A stretch of 52,087 nucleotides of DNA, from the NCBI RefSeq assembly GCF_002483235.1, contig NZ_DLHN01000036.1, forward strand, positions 1 to 52,087. Direction: 5' to 3'. The position numbers were made by a program, and so were the translations under genes. Shown here piece after piece: positions 43,323 through 51,928 of the stretch. Origin of the DNA: Pedobacter glucosidilyticus (lineage in GTDB: Bacteria; Bacteroidota; Bacteroidia; Sphingobacteriales; Sphingobacteriaceae). The first letter of the stretch is position 1, and every line of letters begins with the position of its first letter. A model generated the notes under the pieces. It searched no databases, was not told where the DNA came from, and saw only the letters and a program-made list of their open reading frames with translations.

Positions 43323-46139
43323 TTATTTAGATAAATACATAGACTTTTCTTTGTATAACTGGATAAAATATGGATCTTCTAAAGATTTGATGAAACGGAT
43401 AGCTTCGCCGGTTGATTTCATCTCAGGCCCTAATTCTTTCTGAATTTCAGGGAATTTATGGTGAGAGAAAACTGGTTCTTTAATAGCATAACCTTCTAAC
43501 TTTCTTTCTATTTTAAAGTCTTTTAGCTTTTTGGTACCCAACATTACTTTAGTTGCAATATTGATATAAGGTACATCATAAGCTTTAGCAATAAAAGGAA
43601 CCGTTCTTGATGCTCTTGGGTTTGCCTCTATCACATAAACATCCTCGTTTTTAATAGCAAACTGGATATTCATCAAACCTCTAATATCTAAAGCTCTAGC
43701 AAGTTTTTCTGTATACTCTTCCATTTTGCCAATAACTGCATCAGATAAATTAAACGGAGGTAAAACCGAGAATGAATCTCCGGAGTGAATACCCGCAGGC
43801 TCAATATGCTCCATTAAACCAATGATATGTACATCCTCGCCATCAAAAATAGAATCTGATTCTGCTTCTTCTGCTCTGTCTAAGAAATGATCAATTAAAA
43901 CCCTGTTTCCTGGTAAATCTCCAAGTAATTTTACAACAGCTTTTTCTAAATCTTCATCGTTGATAACGATACTCATACCTTGACCACCTAATACATAAGA
44001 CGGACGAACCAATACCGGGTAACCTACTTCATTAGCTACTTTTATAGCTTCTTCAGCATCTTCTGCTACGCCATATCTTGGGTAAGGGATGTCTAATTCT
44101 TTTAACAAATCAGAAAAACGACCGCGGTCTTCGGCGATATCCATATTATTGTAAGAAGTACCTATAATTTTGATACCTTTCTCATGTAACTTCTCGGCCA
44201 TTTTCAAGGCTGTTTGGCCACCAAGCTGTACAATTACACCTTCTGGTTTCTCTAAATCGATAATTTCTCTTACATGCTCCCAGAAAACAGGCTCGAAGTA
44301 TAACTTATCTGCCATGTTAAAATCTGTAGAAACTGTTTCTGGGTTACAGTTTACCATGATAGCTTCATAACCTTCTTGGCCAGCAGCAATTAAGCCGTGT
44401 ACACAAGAATAATCAAACTCTATACCTTGGCCAATACGGTTAGGACCAGAACCTAAAACGATGATTTTCTTTTTGTCTGATGGACGAGATTCGTTCTCGC
44501 CCTCGTAAGTAGAGTAGTAATATGGTGTTTGTGCCGGAAACTCTGCCGCACAAGTATCTACCATTTTGTAAACTCGGTTTAAACCTAGCTCTTTTCTTCT
44601 ATCGTAAACCTCATCCTCTGTTACGTTACCTAAAATCCAAGCAATTTGAACATCAGAGAAGCCTTTTTGCTTCACCGTAAGGAAAATATCTTTAGGGATG
44701 TTGTTTAAGTTGTAGCGTTTAAGTTCTTGCTCTAAGGTTACCAATTCTTGTATTTGGTTTAAGAACCACTTATCTATTTTGGTAACTTTTCTTACAGATT
44801 CTATAGGCACACCCATTCTTAAAGCATCTTTGATAGCAAATAATCTATCCCAGCTTGGATGCTCTAGCTTATGCATGATGTCTTCGATGTTGCGGTTTTG
44901 TCTGCCATCGGCACCTAAACCTGCTCTGCCTATCTCTAAAGACTGACAAGCTTTTTGTAATGCTTCAATAAAAGAACGACCGATAGCCATTACCTCACCT
45001 ACAGATTTCATCTGTAAACCAAGCTCGGTATTAGCACCTTTAAATTTATCGAAATTCCAACGTGGAACCTTAACAATTACATAATCTATCGTAGGCTCAA
45101 AATAAGCCGAAGTTGTTTTAGTGATTTGATTTTCTAACTCGTCTAGGTTATAACCGATAGCCAATTTAGCTGCAATTTTTGCAATTGGGTAACCTGTAGC
45201 TTTAGACGCTAAAGCTGATGAACGAGAAACACGTGGGTTAATTTCAATAGCGATAATTTCATCGTTTACAGGATTTACAGAGAATTGTACGTTACAACCA
45301 CCTGCAAAATTACCAATAGCCCTCATCATTTTGATGGCTTGGTTACGCATCTCTTGATAGCAACGATCAGAAAGTGTCATCGCAGGAGCTACTGTAATAG
45401 AATCTCCAGTATGGATACCCATAGGGTCGAAGTTTTCTATAGAACAGATGATGATAACGTTATCTTTATTATCTCTTAAAAGCTCTAACTCATACTCTTT
45501 CCAGCCTAATACAGCTTGCTCTACCAAAACCTCATGCGTAGGCGAAGCTTGTAAACCGTGAGAAAGCGCTGCATCAAAATCTTCTTTTTTATGTACAAAA
45601 CCGCCTCCGTAGCCTCCTAAAGTATAAGAAGGACGAATTACCAAGGGGAAACCAATTTCTTGAGCTGCTTCTTTACCTTCTAAAAAAGAGTTTGCAATTT
45701 TAGATTTTGCTACCCCAATGCCAATATCAACCATCAATTGTCTAAAGGCTTCGCGGTTTTCTGTTTTCTCTATGGCAGCAGTATCAACACCAACAATTCT
45801 TACATTATATTTTTCCCAAATACCACGTTCTTCTGCCTCTATAGCTAGGTTTAACGCTGTTTGACCACCCATAGTAGGTAAAACCGCATCAATTTTACGT
45901 TCTTGTAAAATCTCTTCTATAGAAGCTACAGTTAAAGGTTTTAAATAAACATGGTCTGCAATAACCTTATCCGTCATGATGGTTGCCGGATTTGAGTTGA
46001 TGATGGAAACCTCAATACCTTCGTCTTTTAAAGATAAAGCGGCTTGTGAACCAGCATAATCAAATTCGCAAGCTTGACCGATAATAATAGGACCAGATCC
46101 GATGATCAGGATGGATTTAATGGAAGTATCTTTTGGCAT
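43323..46139 (-). CDS. carB: Carbamoyl-phosphate synthase large subunit, no MGS domain
   Basis: The synthetase subunit that makes carbamoyl phosphate from bicarbonate, ATP and ammonia delivered by CarA, for arginine and pyrimidine synthesis. Two homologous ATP-grasp halves are visible: IGSGPIIIGQACEFDYAG with ATIMTD, and LGSGPNRIGQGIEFDYSC with ETVSTDF, each followed by PSYTLGGYGGG or PSYVLGGQGMS and by EINPRVSRSS or EANPRASRT. At 938 residues it is about 135 shorter than E. coli CarB: it ends after GPEMKSTGEAIRFIKSLEDP, so the C-terminal MGS-like allosteric domain is missing. I think this is usual for the Sphingobacteriaceae, but cannot check. carA is not in the window. Confidence 0.96.
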   Translation of the reverse strand: MPKDTSIKSILIIGSGPIIIGQACEFDYAGSQAALSLKDEGIEVSIINSNPATIMTDKVIADHVYLKPLTVASIEEILQERKIDAVLPTMGGQTALNLAIEAEERGIWEKYNVRIVGVDTAAIEKTENREAFRQLMVDIGIGVAKSKIANSFLEGKEAAQEIGFPLVIRPSYTLGGYGGGFVHKKEDFDAALSHGLQASPTHEVLVEQAVLGWKEYELELLRDNKDNVIIICSIENFDPMGIHTGDSITVAPAMTLSDRCYQEMRNQAIKMMRAIGNFAGGCNVQFSVNPVNDEIIAIEINPRVSRSSALASKATGYPIAKIAAKLAIGYNLDELENQITKTTSAYFEPTIDYVIVKVPRWNFDKFKGANTELGLQMKSVGEVMAIGRSFIEALQKACQSLEIGRAGLGADGRQNRNIEDIMHKLEHPSWDRLFAIKDALRMGVPIESVRKVTKIDKWFLNQIQELVTLEQELKRYNLNNIPKDIFLTVKQKGFSDVQIAWILGNVTEDEVYDRRKELGLNRVYKMVDTCAAEFPAQTPYYYSTYEGENESRPSDKKKIIVLGSGPNRIGQGIEFDYSCVHGLIAAGQEGYEAIMVNCNPETVSTDFNMADKLYFEPVFWEHVREIIDLEKPEGVIVQLGGQTALKMAEKLHEKGIKIIGTSYNNMDIAEDRGRFSDLLKELDIPYPRYGVAEDAEEAIKVANEVGYPVLVRPSYVLGGQGMSIVINDEDLEKAVVKLLGDLPGNRVLIDHFLDRAEEAESDSIFDGEDVHIIGLMEHIEPAGIHSGDSFSVLPPFNLSDAVIGKMEEYTEKLARALDIRGLMNIQFAIKNEDVYVIEANPRASRTVPFIAKAYDVPYINIATKVMLGTKKLKDFKIERKLEGYAIKEPVFSHHKFPEIQKELGPEMKSTGEAIRFIKSLEDPYFIQLYKEKSMYLSK

Positions 46140-46184
46140 GTGCGTAAATTATTTGTGGGTTTTCTTACGCGATAAAAAGAAAAA

Positions 46185-46202
46185 CCCGACTTGTTTGTCG
46201 GG
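46185..46202 (-). terminator. Intrinsic terminator of the YwqK-TonB array
   Basis: On the minus strand CCCGAC and GTCGGG (loop 6 nt) are followed by TTTTTCTTTTT. It stands between the last TonB-domain gene and carB, so carB has its own promoter. A weaker GCGTAA/TTACGC pairing (46142-46170) lies in the carB leader. Confidence 0.85.
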
Positions 46203-46267
46203 ATGCAAAGATAGAAAAATTGTGCTTACTAAAGTATCTTTTTTTGTAATTTATCACTAAGCTTACA

Positions 46268-47224
46268 TTATCTAAAACCAAATACAATTGGAAGCGTGTA
46301 AGACGACTTTTTTGGAAGCCCTCTTTCTGTGGCCGGTTCCCAATTACCAGATTTTTGTAAAACTCGTATAGCCTCTCTAGTTAAAGTCTCAGAAGGAGAC
46401 TCTAATACCTTAAAATCATTGAGCCTACCATTTGCTTCTACTGTAAAACTTAATCGAACCCTACCCGATATCTTAGCGATTCTATCCTCTTGAGGATAAC
46501 TTAAATTGTTCCTTAGAAATTCACCTAATAACTGCTCACCACCTTTAAATTTAGGAAGAGTTACATTAGTGGTGTATTCACCAGTGTTCCCGTTGATTAA
46601 CTTATATGTGCCAGATTGTAATACTCCTTTTGAAAAAACTTCTTCATAAAAAATCTGCGTTTTCAAATCTTGCATTACCCACAAACCGTCTTTATAACCA
46701 TCTTTATAAGGACCTTTACTTATCCAATTTTCACTTTTATTTTCTATTACTCCGTTACCTTCACCATCTAAGAACTTTCTACCTGTAGAATCTCCCATTT
46801 GTAAAAGTTTATAATTGGTTTCTGCCATGTTGTACCTACCTGTAGGTACTTCAAAATAGCGATACGATTTTAGCTCCCCATTTCTGAAATATTCATAAGC
46901 AGGGCCAACTAATTTGTTTTCCGCATAGACTTTAATAGCTTCCTTTTTCCCATCATCGTAATAAGTAGTAACCTCTCCTTCTAACATAGCTGACTTCGTG
47001 GAAGAAGTTCTTCCCGTTCTTTTCAGTGTACCACTTTTATAGTGATCTACCAATTTATAATAAGTTTCTCCAGAATCTGGAGGGCTTATAGTTCTGATAT
47101 AGTCTGCGCTATCTTTATTTTGAACTTGCTTACCGTTTTTCTTGAAATAGTAGGTGTATTGTTTTTCTTGGGCTTGTGTTAGTTCTACGATTGAAAGTAG
47201 AATAATGGTTAGTAATAGTTTCAT
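46268..47224 (-). CDS. YwqK-repeat protein with C-terminal TonB domain (paralogue 4)
   Basis: A 318-residue exported protein. The signal peptide is MKLLLTIILLSIVELTQAQ. Residues about 20-200 contain YwqK/MORN-like beta hairpins with the YxxGxxxG rhythm (YDDGKKEAIKVYAENKLVGP, YEYFRNGELKSYRYFEVPTG). Residues about 225-318 form a TonB C-terminal domain: GGEQLLGEFLRNNLSYPQED, KISGRVRLSFTVEANGRLND and YTLPIVFGFR. True TonB proteins have a membrane anchor and a Pro-rich linker; neither is present here, so energy coupling is doubtful and a periplasmic binding role is more likely. It is last in an array of four paralogues, 11 nt from paralogue 3. Confidence 0.83.
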   Translation of the reverse strand: MKLLLTIILLSIVELTQAQEKQYTYYFKKNGKQVQNKDSADYIRTISPPDSGETYYKLVDHYKSGTLKRTGRTSSTKSAMLEGEVTTYYDDGKKEAIKVYAENKLVGPAYEYFRNGELKSYRYFEVPTGRYNMAETNYKLLQMGDSTGRKFLDGEGNGVIENKSENWISKGPYKDGYKDGLWVMQDLKTQIFYEEVFSKGVLQSGTYKLINGNTGEYTTNVTLPKFKGGEQLLGEFLRNNLSYPQEDRIAKISGRVRLSFTVEANGRLNDFKVLESPSETLTREAIRVLQKSGNWEPATERGLPKKSSYTLPIVFGFR

Positions 47225-47235
47225 AAAAGAATCAC

Positions 47236-48192
47236 TTAAAGTTTAAATACGATTGGTAGAGTATAATTTACGCGTACTGCCTTACCCCTATTTTCTCCTG
47301 GAGTCCAGTTTGGGGAGTCAGTCATAACACGTAGTGCTTCATTTGCCAGCTCATCATCTGGCGATCTCATGACCTTTAAGTTGGTTAAACTACCATCCTT
47401 TTCTACTGTAAAATTCAAAATTACCCTACCCTGTATTTTATTGGCTCTAGCGCTTGAAGGGTAAACTAGCCTTCTAGAAAGATATTCACTAAATTTACTA
47501 CCTCCACCTCTAAATTGAGGTAATTTAAATTTCTCTTTGTAATTGATAATTTTTCCATCCTCATCTACTCTTTTCCCACTTATGAATTTACCATGGTCAT
47601 AAACTTCTTCAAAAGAAGTATTAATTTTAAAATCTTGTTCTTTCCAAAGGCCATTTTTATACCCATTTACATAAGTTCCTTCTTCATAATAATCTGCCGT
47701 TTTTAAATCTACTTTACCATTGCCGTTATTATCCAAAAATTTCTTGCCTGAAATATCATTAACTTCAAGTACTTTAAAATTAGTGTCGATAGAAGACTTC
47801 TCAATATCAGTAGGTTTATCAAAAACTTTAACTAGTTTAATTTGCCCATTTTCATAAAATTCTTTTTGTTCGCCTAAAAGTTTTCCACTACTATAAGACT
47901 GTTCTTTCTCTTTAATACCATTTTCATTGTAAACAGTAATCATACCTTCTAATTTTATGCTTGTAGCAGATGAGGTTTTACCACTTCTTTTTGGTTTTCC
48001 ATTTTTATAAAACTCTTCAAGCTTAAATAATTTTTCATTACCAGTAATTGCGCTTATAGTTCTGATATAATCTGCAATATCTTTCTCTTGAACTTGTTTA
48101 CCGTTTTTCTTGAAATAATAGATGTTTTGTTTTTCTTGGGCATAGATGCTGCCTGCTATTAGCATAAGCAATAGCATGATTACATTCTTCAT
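47236..48192 (-). CDS. YwqK-repeat protein with C-terminal TonB domain (paralogue 3)
   Basis: A 318-residue exported protein of the same plan as its neighbours: signal peptide (MKNVIMLLLMLIAGSIYAQ), YwqK-type repeats (YNENGIKEKEQSYSSGKLLG, EQKEFYENGQIKLVKVFDKP) and a TonB C-terminal domain (SKFSEYLSRRLVYPSSARAN, QGRVILNFTVEKDGSLTNLK, VNYTLPIVFKL). It is closest in its first 60 residues to paralogue 4 (both have YFKKNGKQVQ), which suggests the two arose by tandem duplication. YwqK-like repeats resemble the antitoxin family name, but no toxin gene is present, so that label should not be taken literally. It shares an operon with paralogue 4 (gap 11 nt). Its 5' region faces the decayed membrane-protein gene. 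Confidence 0.83.
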   Translation of the reverse strand: MKNVIMLLLMLIAGSIYAQEKQNIYYFKKNGKQVQEKDIADYIRTISAITGNEKLFKLEEFYKNGKPKRSGKTSSATSIKLEGMITVYNENGIKEKEQSYSSGKLLGEQKEFYENGQIKLVKVFDKPTDIEKSSIDTNFKVLEVNDISGKKFLDNNGNGKVDLKTADYYEEGTYVNGYKNGLWKEQDFKINTSFEEVYDHGKFISGKRVDEDGKIINYKEKFKLPQFRGGGSKFSEYLSRRLVYPSSARANKIQGRVILNFTVEKDGSLTNLKVMRSPDDELANEALRVMTDSPNWTPGENRGKAVRVNYTLPIVFKL

Positions 48193-48328
48193 GGTGTTGT
48201 TAATTTTTATTGTTTGTAGTTTTAGGTAAAAGATTTATTTAAATATAAATGCAATTTATCACTTAAAATTAAGCTGTATCAGCAGTTTTATAAGCTTTTT
48301 TGGCAAAAAACTTAAGCTCCAATAGGGC

Positions 48329-48653
48329 TTACATCATATTTAAGGTAAAAAATATCAACCCTAACATTATAGGGATATTAGCCAACAGTAGTAAAGCAGT
48401 AAGTAAAGATTTATTTCTGTTCTTTTTATAACTGACAGCTTCTAACAGTACCCAAAATAGCATAAGAGAATTAAGCAAGTTCGCTATCAAAATAAAATAT
48501 ATCCTACAACAAGTAAAATTGCTTCACTTGTGAAATAATAGCTCAGAAATATAGTGAACCCTATACTAAATGAGCATAAGGCTAGTAAGGTTATAAAGCA
48601 TGTTTTCCAGATAGTTAATATTAATAAATAGTATCAAAATAATTGATAATCAT
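48329..48653 (-). pseudogene. Frameshifted small integral-membrane protein gene
   Basis: The minus strand reads as one membrane protein only if two frameshifts are allowed: MIINYFDTIY, then LLILTIWKTCFITLLALCSF and SIGFTIFLSYYFTSEAILLV with VGYILF, then LIANLLNSLMLFWVLLEAVS, YKKNRNKSLLTALLLLANIP and IMLGLIFFTLNMM-stop. That would be about 110 residues with three or four transmembrane helices, of a conserved small Bacteroidota membrane-protein type (resemblance only). Net frame change is one base over 325 nt. It sits between the paralogue pairs of the TonB array in a 649-bp gap. The rest of the gap (48654-48841) shows only scraps and no gene. Confidence 0.65.
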
Positions 48654-48841
48654 GGCTGATTTAATGATACAAGGTTTTAACCATGATGATCTCTTGAATT
48701 GGATAAACAACTGCCCAGAGAATCCTATTTTATATCGTTCTATTTCTTAACTAAAACAATTAATTATTTAAGCCAAATACTAAAGGAGATTATCAGATGA
48801 CTTTATTAGACTTCCTTTTAGCTGCTTAAACCAAACTTACG

Positions 48842-49258
48842 TTAGTTAAACATAAATACTATATAAGAATAACCGCTTATCTCAGGCAATACTAAATAAT
48901 ATTTTAATTGTATTTTAGATTCTTCTGCCACCTTAAATTTTATATTATCTATAATTAATTCTTTCGTTTCCCTGTTATAAGAGTAATCTACAATTTTAAT
49001 AGCTTCCTCTCCCTCACATTTTATGGCGCCATGGTTAATGGTTAATTTTCCATTAGTTCCAAATTGATATGTGTCATCCTGCTCGCAGTTTAAAAAGGGA
49101 TGGTATTGCACATTCGCAGAAGGATTAGATGCCGTATTTGCATCTGTTAAAGATGGTTTCCATACTTTAGATGTTATGTTAACAGTAGAATTTTCATTCT
49201 TTTTGCAGCTTAAAAAGCTCAAGAAGAATATTAGTAAAAGGATGTTTTTGTTAATCAT
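48842..49258 (-). CDS. Lipocalin-like lipoprotein
   Basis: A 138-residue lipoprotein. The signal is MINKNILLLIFFLSFLSCKK, lipobox FLSC with C18. The mature part has the pattern of Bacteroidota lipocalin-like proteins: ITSKVWKPSL near the start (the KW position of a lipocalin first strand), the CEQDDTYQFGTNGKLTINHG block with a cysteine pair (CEQ...KCEG) and a C-terminal LPEISGYSYIVFMFN strand. Such proteins bind small hydrophobic ligands or act in envelope structure; the ligand is unknown. It lies 59 nt downstream of paralogue 2 of the TonB-domain array on the same strand and may be part of the same transcript. Confidence 0.72.
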   Translation of the reverse strand: MINKNILLLIFFLSFLSCKKNENSTVNITSKVWKPSLTDANTASNPSANVQYHPFLNCEQDDTYQFGTNGKLTINHGAIKCEGEEAIKIVDYSYNRETKELIIDNIKFKVAEESKIQLKYYLVLPEISGYSYIVFMFN

Positions 49259-49317
49259 AGTTGTTATAGTTTGGTTGAAATTATCTTTTTTACAAAAGCT
49301 ATCTGGAAGAAATAATA

Positions 49318-50280
49318 TTATCCTAATTTAAATACAATGGGTATAGTAAAACTAACTCTAACCGGTTTACCGCCCTTAATACCAGGCTTCCATTTTGGTG
49401 ATACCATTAAAACTCTTAGTGCTTCTTTATCTATGGAGGGAAAAACAGATTGAATAATTTTAAATTCAGTTAAAGTACCATCTTTTTCTACAATAAAATT
49501 CATAATTACCCGTCCTTGTTTTCCAGTATCTCTGGCATCTGCAGGGTAAACAAGGTTTCTTGATAAAAAATCACTAAACGACTTAAATCCACCTACAAAA
49601 TCAGGGATTGTATCAACATCAAAAAATAACTCCAAAGACTTTCCATCATTCTCTTTTCTAACTCTTTGCACCAGTTGTCCTAATTTATACTCTTCTTCTA
49701 ATGTAAAGCTGTCTTTTGTATGTGAAGATTTCCAAATTCCATTTTTTAACCCGTTTAAATAATCCCCTTGTAGAGCAAATCCATCTCTATAAGTAATGTT
49801 AAAATGCCCTGTGCCTGCGCTATCTAAAAAGGAATTGCCTAAAGAATCAGCAAGATAAATGATCTTGCAATGAGAGTCTTCCATATGGAGTTTAACAGGC
49901 ATTTTATAAATTGCTTTTTCATTTAGCACCCCGTTAGGATAATAAACCTTAAACTCTCCATCTTTAAAATTTTTTTGATAAAAGCCCACTTCTTTTTTAT
50001 TTCCATTAGGATAATAGTCTCTACAATACCCTTCTAAAATAAGCTTAGGTTCAAAAGCACTTACGTATCCTAATCTTTTAAACTTGCCATTTTTATATTG
50101 TTCTTGCAGCTCATAGTTTACCATTCCAGAATCTGGCTCTCTGATAATTCTTATAAAATCTGCACTATCTCTTTCTTTAACTAATTCTCCGTTATATTTG
50201 AGAAAATAAATATTTTGTCTTTTTTGTGCTGTTACACTTATGGTAATCAATAATAAAGATATTGTTGTTAATAATTTCAT
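49318..50280 (-). CDS. YwqK-repeat protein with C-terminal TonB domain (paralogue 2)
   Basis: A 320-residue exported protein. I start at ATG 50280 (MKLLTTISLLLITISVTAQ), 1 nt after the stop of paralogue 1; the longer open frame to 50334 overlaps that gene and would bury the signal peptide. YwqK-type repeats (YCRDYYPNGNKKEVGFYQKN, GEFKVYYPNGVLNEKAIYKM) are followed by the TonB domain (KSFSDFLSRNLVYPADARDT, QGRVIMNFIVEKDGTLTEFK, VSFTIPIVFKLG). It is strikingly close to paralogue 1, sharing RQNIYFLK and DSADFIRIIREPDSGMVNYE almost unchanged, so the pair duplicated recently. No Pro-rich linker is seen. It is probably periplasmic. Confidence 0.84.
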   Translation of the reverse strand: MKLLTTISLLLITISVTAQKRQNIYFLKYNGELVKERDSADFIRIIREPDSGMVNYELQEQYKNGKFKRLGYVSAFEPKLILEGYCRDYYPNGNKKEVGFYQKNFKDGEFKVYYPNGVLNEKAIYKMPVKLHMEDSHCKIIYLADSLGNSFLDSAGTGHFNITYRDGFALQGDYLNGLKNGIWKSSHTKDSFTLEEEYKLGQLVQRVRKENDGKSLELFFDVDTIPDFVGGFKSFSDFLSRNLVYPADARDTGKQGRVIMNFIVEKDGTLTEFKIIQSVFPSIDKEALRVLMVSPKWKPGIKGGKPVRVSFTIPIVFKLG

Positions 50281-50281
50281 T

Positions 50282-51316
50282 TTAAAAGTTATTTGTATTG
50301 GTATTATGGTAGCTATCAAATGAGGATCTTTCAAATGGATTTTGAAATTCTACCTTCTCTTCTAAGTTAAATACTATTGGAATCGTATAAGAAATCCTAA
50401 CGAATTTTCCATTTTGTATACCTGGTTTCCATTTAGGGCTTTTTGATAATACCCTTAAAGCTTCTTCGTCACAGCCGCCACCAATACCTCTAAGTATTTT
50501 CAAATTCGCTAAGGATCCGTCTTTCTCAACAACAAAATTTATTATTATTCGTCCTTTTATATTTTGCTCTCTGGCCTCCTTTGGGTAATATAAATTACGA
50601 CTTAAAAATTCTCCAAATGCTGCATTTCCTCCAGGAAATTCTGGTAAAGTTTCTCTAGTTTTAAATTCAAAAATTTTTCCATCCCTCTCTATTCTTTTTC
50701 CATTTCTGAATTGCCCTAACTGATACATTTCTTCTATGATAGAACCATCAGTAATATCGAATGATTTCCAAAGTCCATATTTTAATCCTTCTCTATAAAA
50801 TCCTTCCTTAAAAGAACCATTTGTAGAAACCATTTTAAACTGTCCTGTACCGGTACTATCAAGAAGCGATTTTCCTAAAGAATCTGCCAAGTAAGTCACA
50901 ATACCACCATCAAAAGAGTCTTTAATACTTATTGGCATTTTATAAATTTTTTTCTCTCTCAAGACTCCATTATGATAATAGTATCTAAATAAGCCAACTT
51001 TTAAATTTTTCTGATAAAACCCGATTTGTTCTTTAGCTCCATTTGGATAAAAATCTGTGCAATAACCATCTAAAACCAAATTAGGTAAAAATGAACTTAC
51101 ATATCCTAATCTTCGGATTTTTCCATCTTTATAATACTCTATCAATTCATAGTTTACCATTCCAGAATCTGGCTCTCTGATAATTCTTATGAAATCTGCG
51201 CTGTCTTTTTCTTTAACAGATTTTCCATTTTCTTTTAAAAAATAAATGTTTTGTCTTTTTTGAGCCGATACTGAAAAAGAAATCAAAAGCACTAAGAATA
51301 GATACAAGTTTTTCAT
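50282..51316 (-). CDS. YwqK-repeat protein with C-terminal TonB domain (paralogue 1)
   Basis: A 344-residue exported protein, first gene of the four-paralogue array. It has a signal peptide (MKNLYLFLVLLISFSVSAQ), YwqK-type repeats (CTDFYPNGAKEQIGFYQKNL, YYYHNGVLREKKIYKMPISI, EGFYREGLKYGLWKSFD) and a TonB C-terminal domain (NAAFGEFLSRNLYYPKEARE, KGRIIINFVVEKDGSLANLK, ISYTIPIVFNLEE). Unlike its relatives it carries a 20-residue extension after the TonB domain (ending HNTNTNNF), and its stop falls 1 nt before the start of paralogue 2. Its promoter lies in the 85-bp gap shared with the divergent lipoprotein gene. Function is unknown. Confidence 0.84.
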   Translation of the reverse strand: MKNLYLFLVLLISFSVSAQKRQNIYFLKENGKSVKEKDSADFIRIIREPDSGMVNYELIEYYKDGKIRRLGYVSSFLPNLVLDGYCTDFYPNGAKEQIGFYQKNLKVGLFRYYYHNGVLREKKIYKMPISIKDSFDGGIVTYLADSLGKSLLDSTGTGQFKMVSTNGSFKEGFYREGLKYGLWKSFDITDGSIIEEMYQLGQFRNGKRIERDGKIFEFKTRETLPEFPGGNAAFGEFLSRNLYYPKEAREQNIKGRIIINFVVEKDGSLANLKILRGIGGGCDEEALRVLSKSPKWKPGIQNGKFVRISYTIPIVFNLEEKVEFQNPFERSSFDSYHNTNTNNF

Positions 51317-51336
51317 TTTTAAATTGGTAGAATGAT

Positions 51337-51351
51337 TTTACACGTAGTAAA
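51337..51351. promoter_or_regulatory. Inverted repeat between divergent promoters
   Basis: TTTAC-ACGTA-GTAAA is an interrupted palindrome in the 85-bp gap between the TonB-array and the divergent lipoprotein gene. TTTG at 51360-51363, inside TTAATTTG, is a candidate -7 box for the lipoprotein gene. The repeat could be an operator for either direction. It shares TAC and GTA elements with the 20-nt motif elsewhere but not its length or spacing. Confidence 0.35.
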
Positions 51352-51401
51352 TTTATTAATTTGGAATGAAGATTGCTAATACTGAGCTAAATTTTGAATA
51401 T

Positions 51402-51920
51402 ATGAAAAAGGTATTAATTTATACACTTTTAGTGTTTTTATTTTTTACTAGCTGTGCAACTGTTCAATCTGTAGTACGTTCGGTTTTTCCTTATACGGCT
51501 ACTTTAATCATCCCCGCTGCGAATAGCAGCAATAACGCTTTTAGCATCAGTAGTGCTGCCCGCAGTTTCGACCAAATTTTTACCGGACAAACCAATAACA
51601 ACCAAATTTCACAAGTTCGTATTGCATCAGCTAGGATAGATGCTATAAGCCCTACAACGCAAAACTTAGGCACTTTCAAATCGATTAAATTGTATTTAGT
51701 AAATGGTAAAGAACAAACTTTAGTAGCTACCAGAACTGATATTGCTGCCACTGCCGGAAGATCTATCATGCTTGATACAGATAATAGCAAACTTTTAGAT
51801 GATTATCTTAAAGCCGGAACTTCAAGTATTAAAATGGAGTATGTATTGCAAAATAATTTAAATGCAGACCTTAGCGTTAAGATAAGTTTAAGTTTTAATG
51901 TAGCTACGCCTACTAAATAA
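51402..51920 (+). CDS. Lipoprotein of unknown function
   Basis: A 172-residue lipoprotein. I start at ATG 51402 (MKKVLIYTLL), which puts the signal directly at the N-terminus; an upstream in-frame ATG at 51366 adds 12 residues. The lipobox is FFTSC (C18). The mature protein begins ATVQSVVRSVFPYTATLIIP and is rich in Ser, Thr and Asn, with regular beta-strand alternation (VRIASARIDAISPTTQNLGT, KSIKLYLVNGKEQTLVATRT), probably one beta-sandwich domain. There is no family I can name. It is divergent from the TonB array and separated from the next sequence by a tandem repeat. Confidence 0.7.
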   Translation: MKKVLIYTLLVFLFFTSCATVQSVVRSVFPYTATLIIPAANSSNNAFSISSAARSFDQIFTGQTNNNQISQVRIASARIDAISPTTQNLGTFKSIKLYLVNGKEQTLVATRTDIAATAGRSIMLDTDNSKLLDDYLKAGTSSIKMEYVLQNNLNADLSVKISLSFNVATPTK

Positions 51921-51928
51921 TGTTTTAA

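Noticed and set aside
48654..48841. Short open frame of 28 codons and other scraps in the TonB-array gap
   Set aside because: No ribosome site, no family resemblance and no conserved pattern; probably remains of decayed sequence.
46268..51316. Toxin-antitoxin locus suggested by the YwqK antitoxin family name
   Set aside because: All four proteins are exported and end in TonB domains, and no toxin-like gene is adjacent; the name reflects repeat similarity only.
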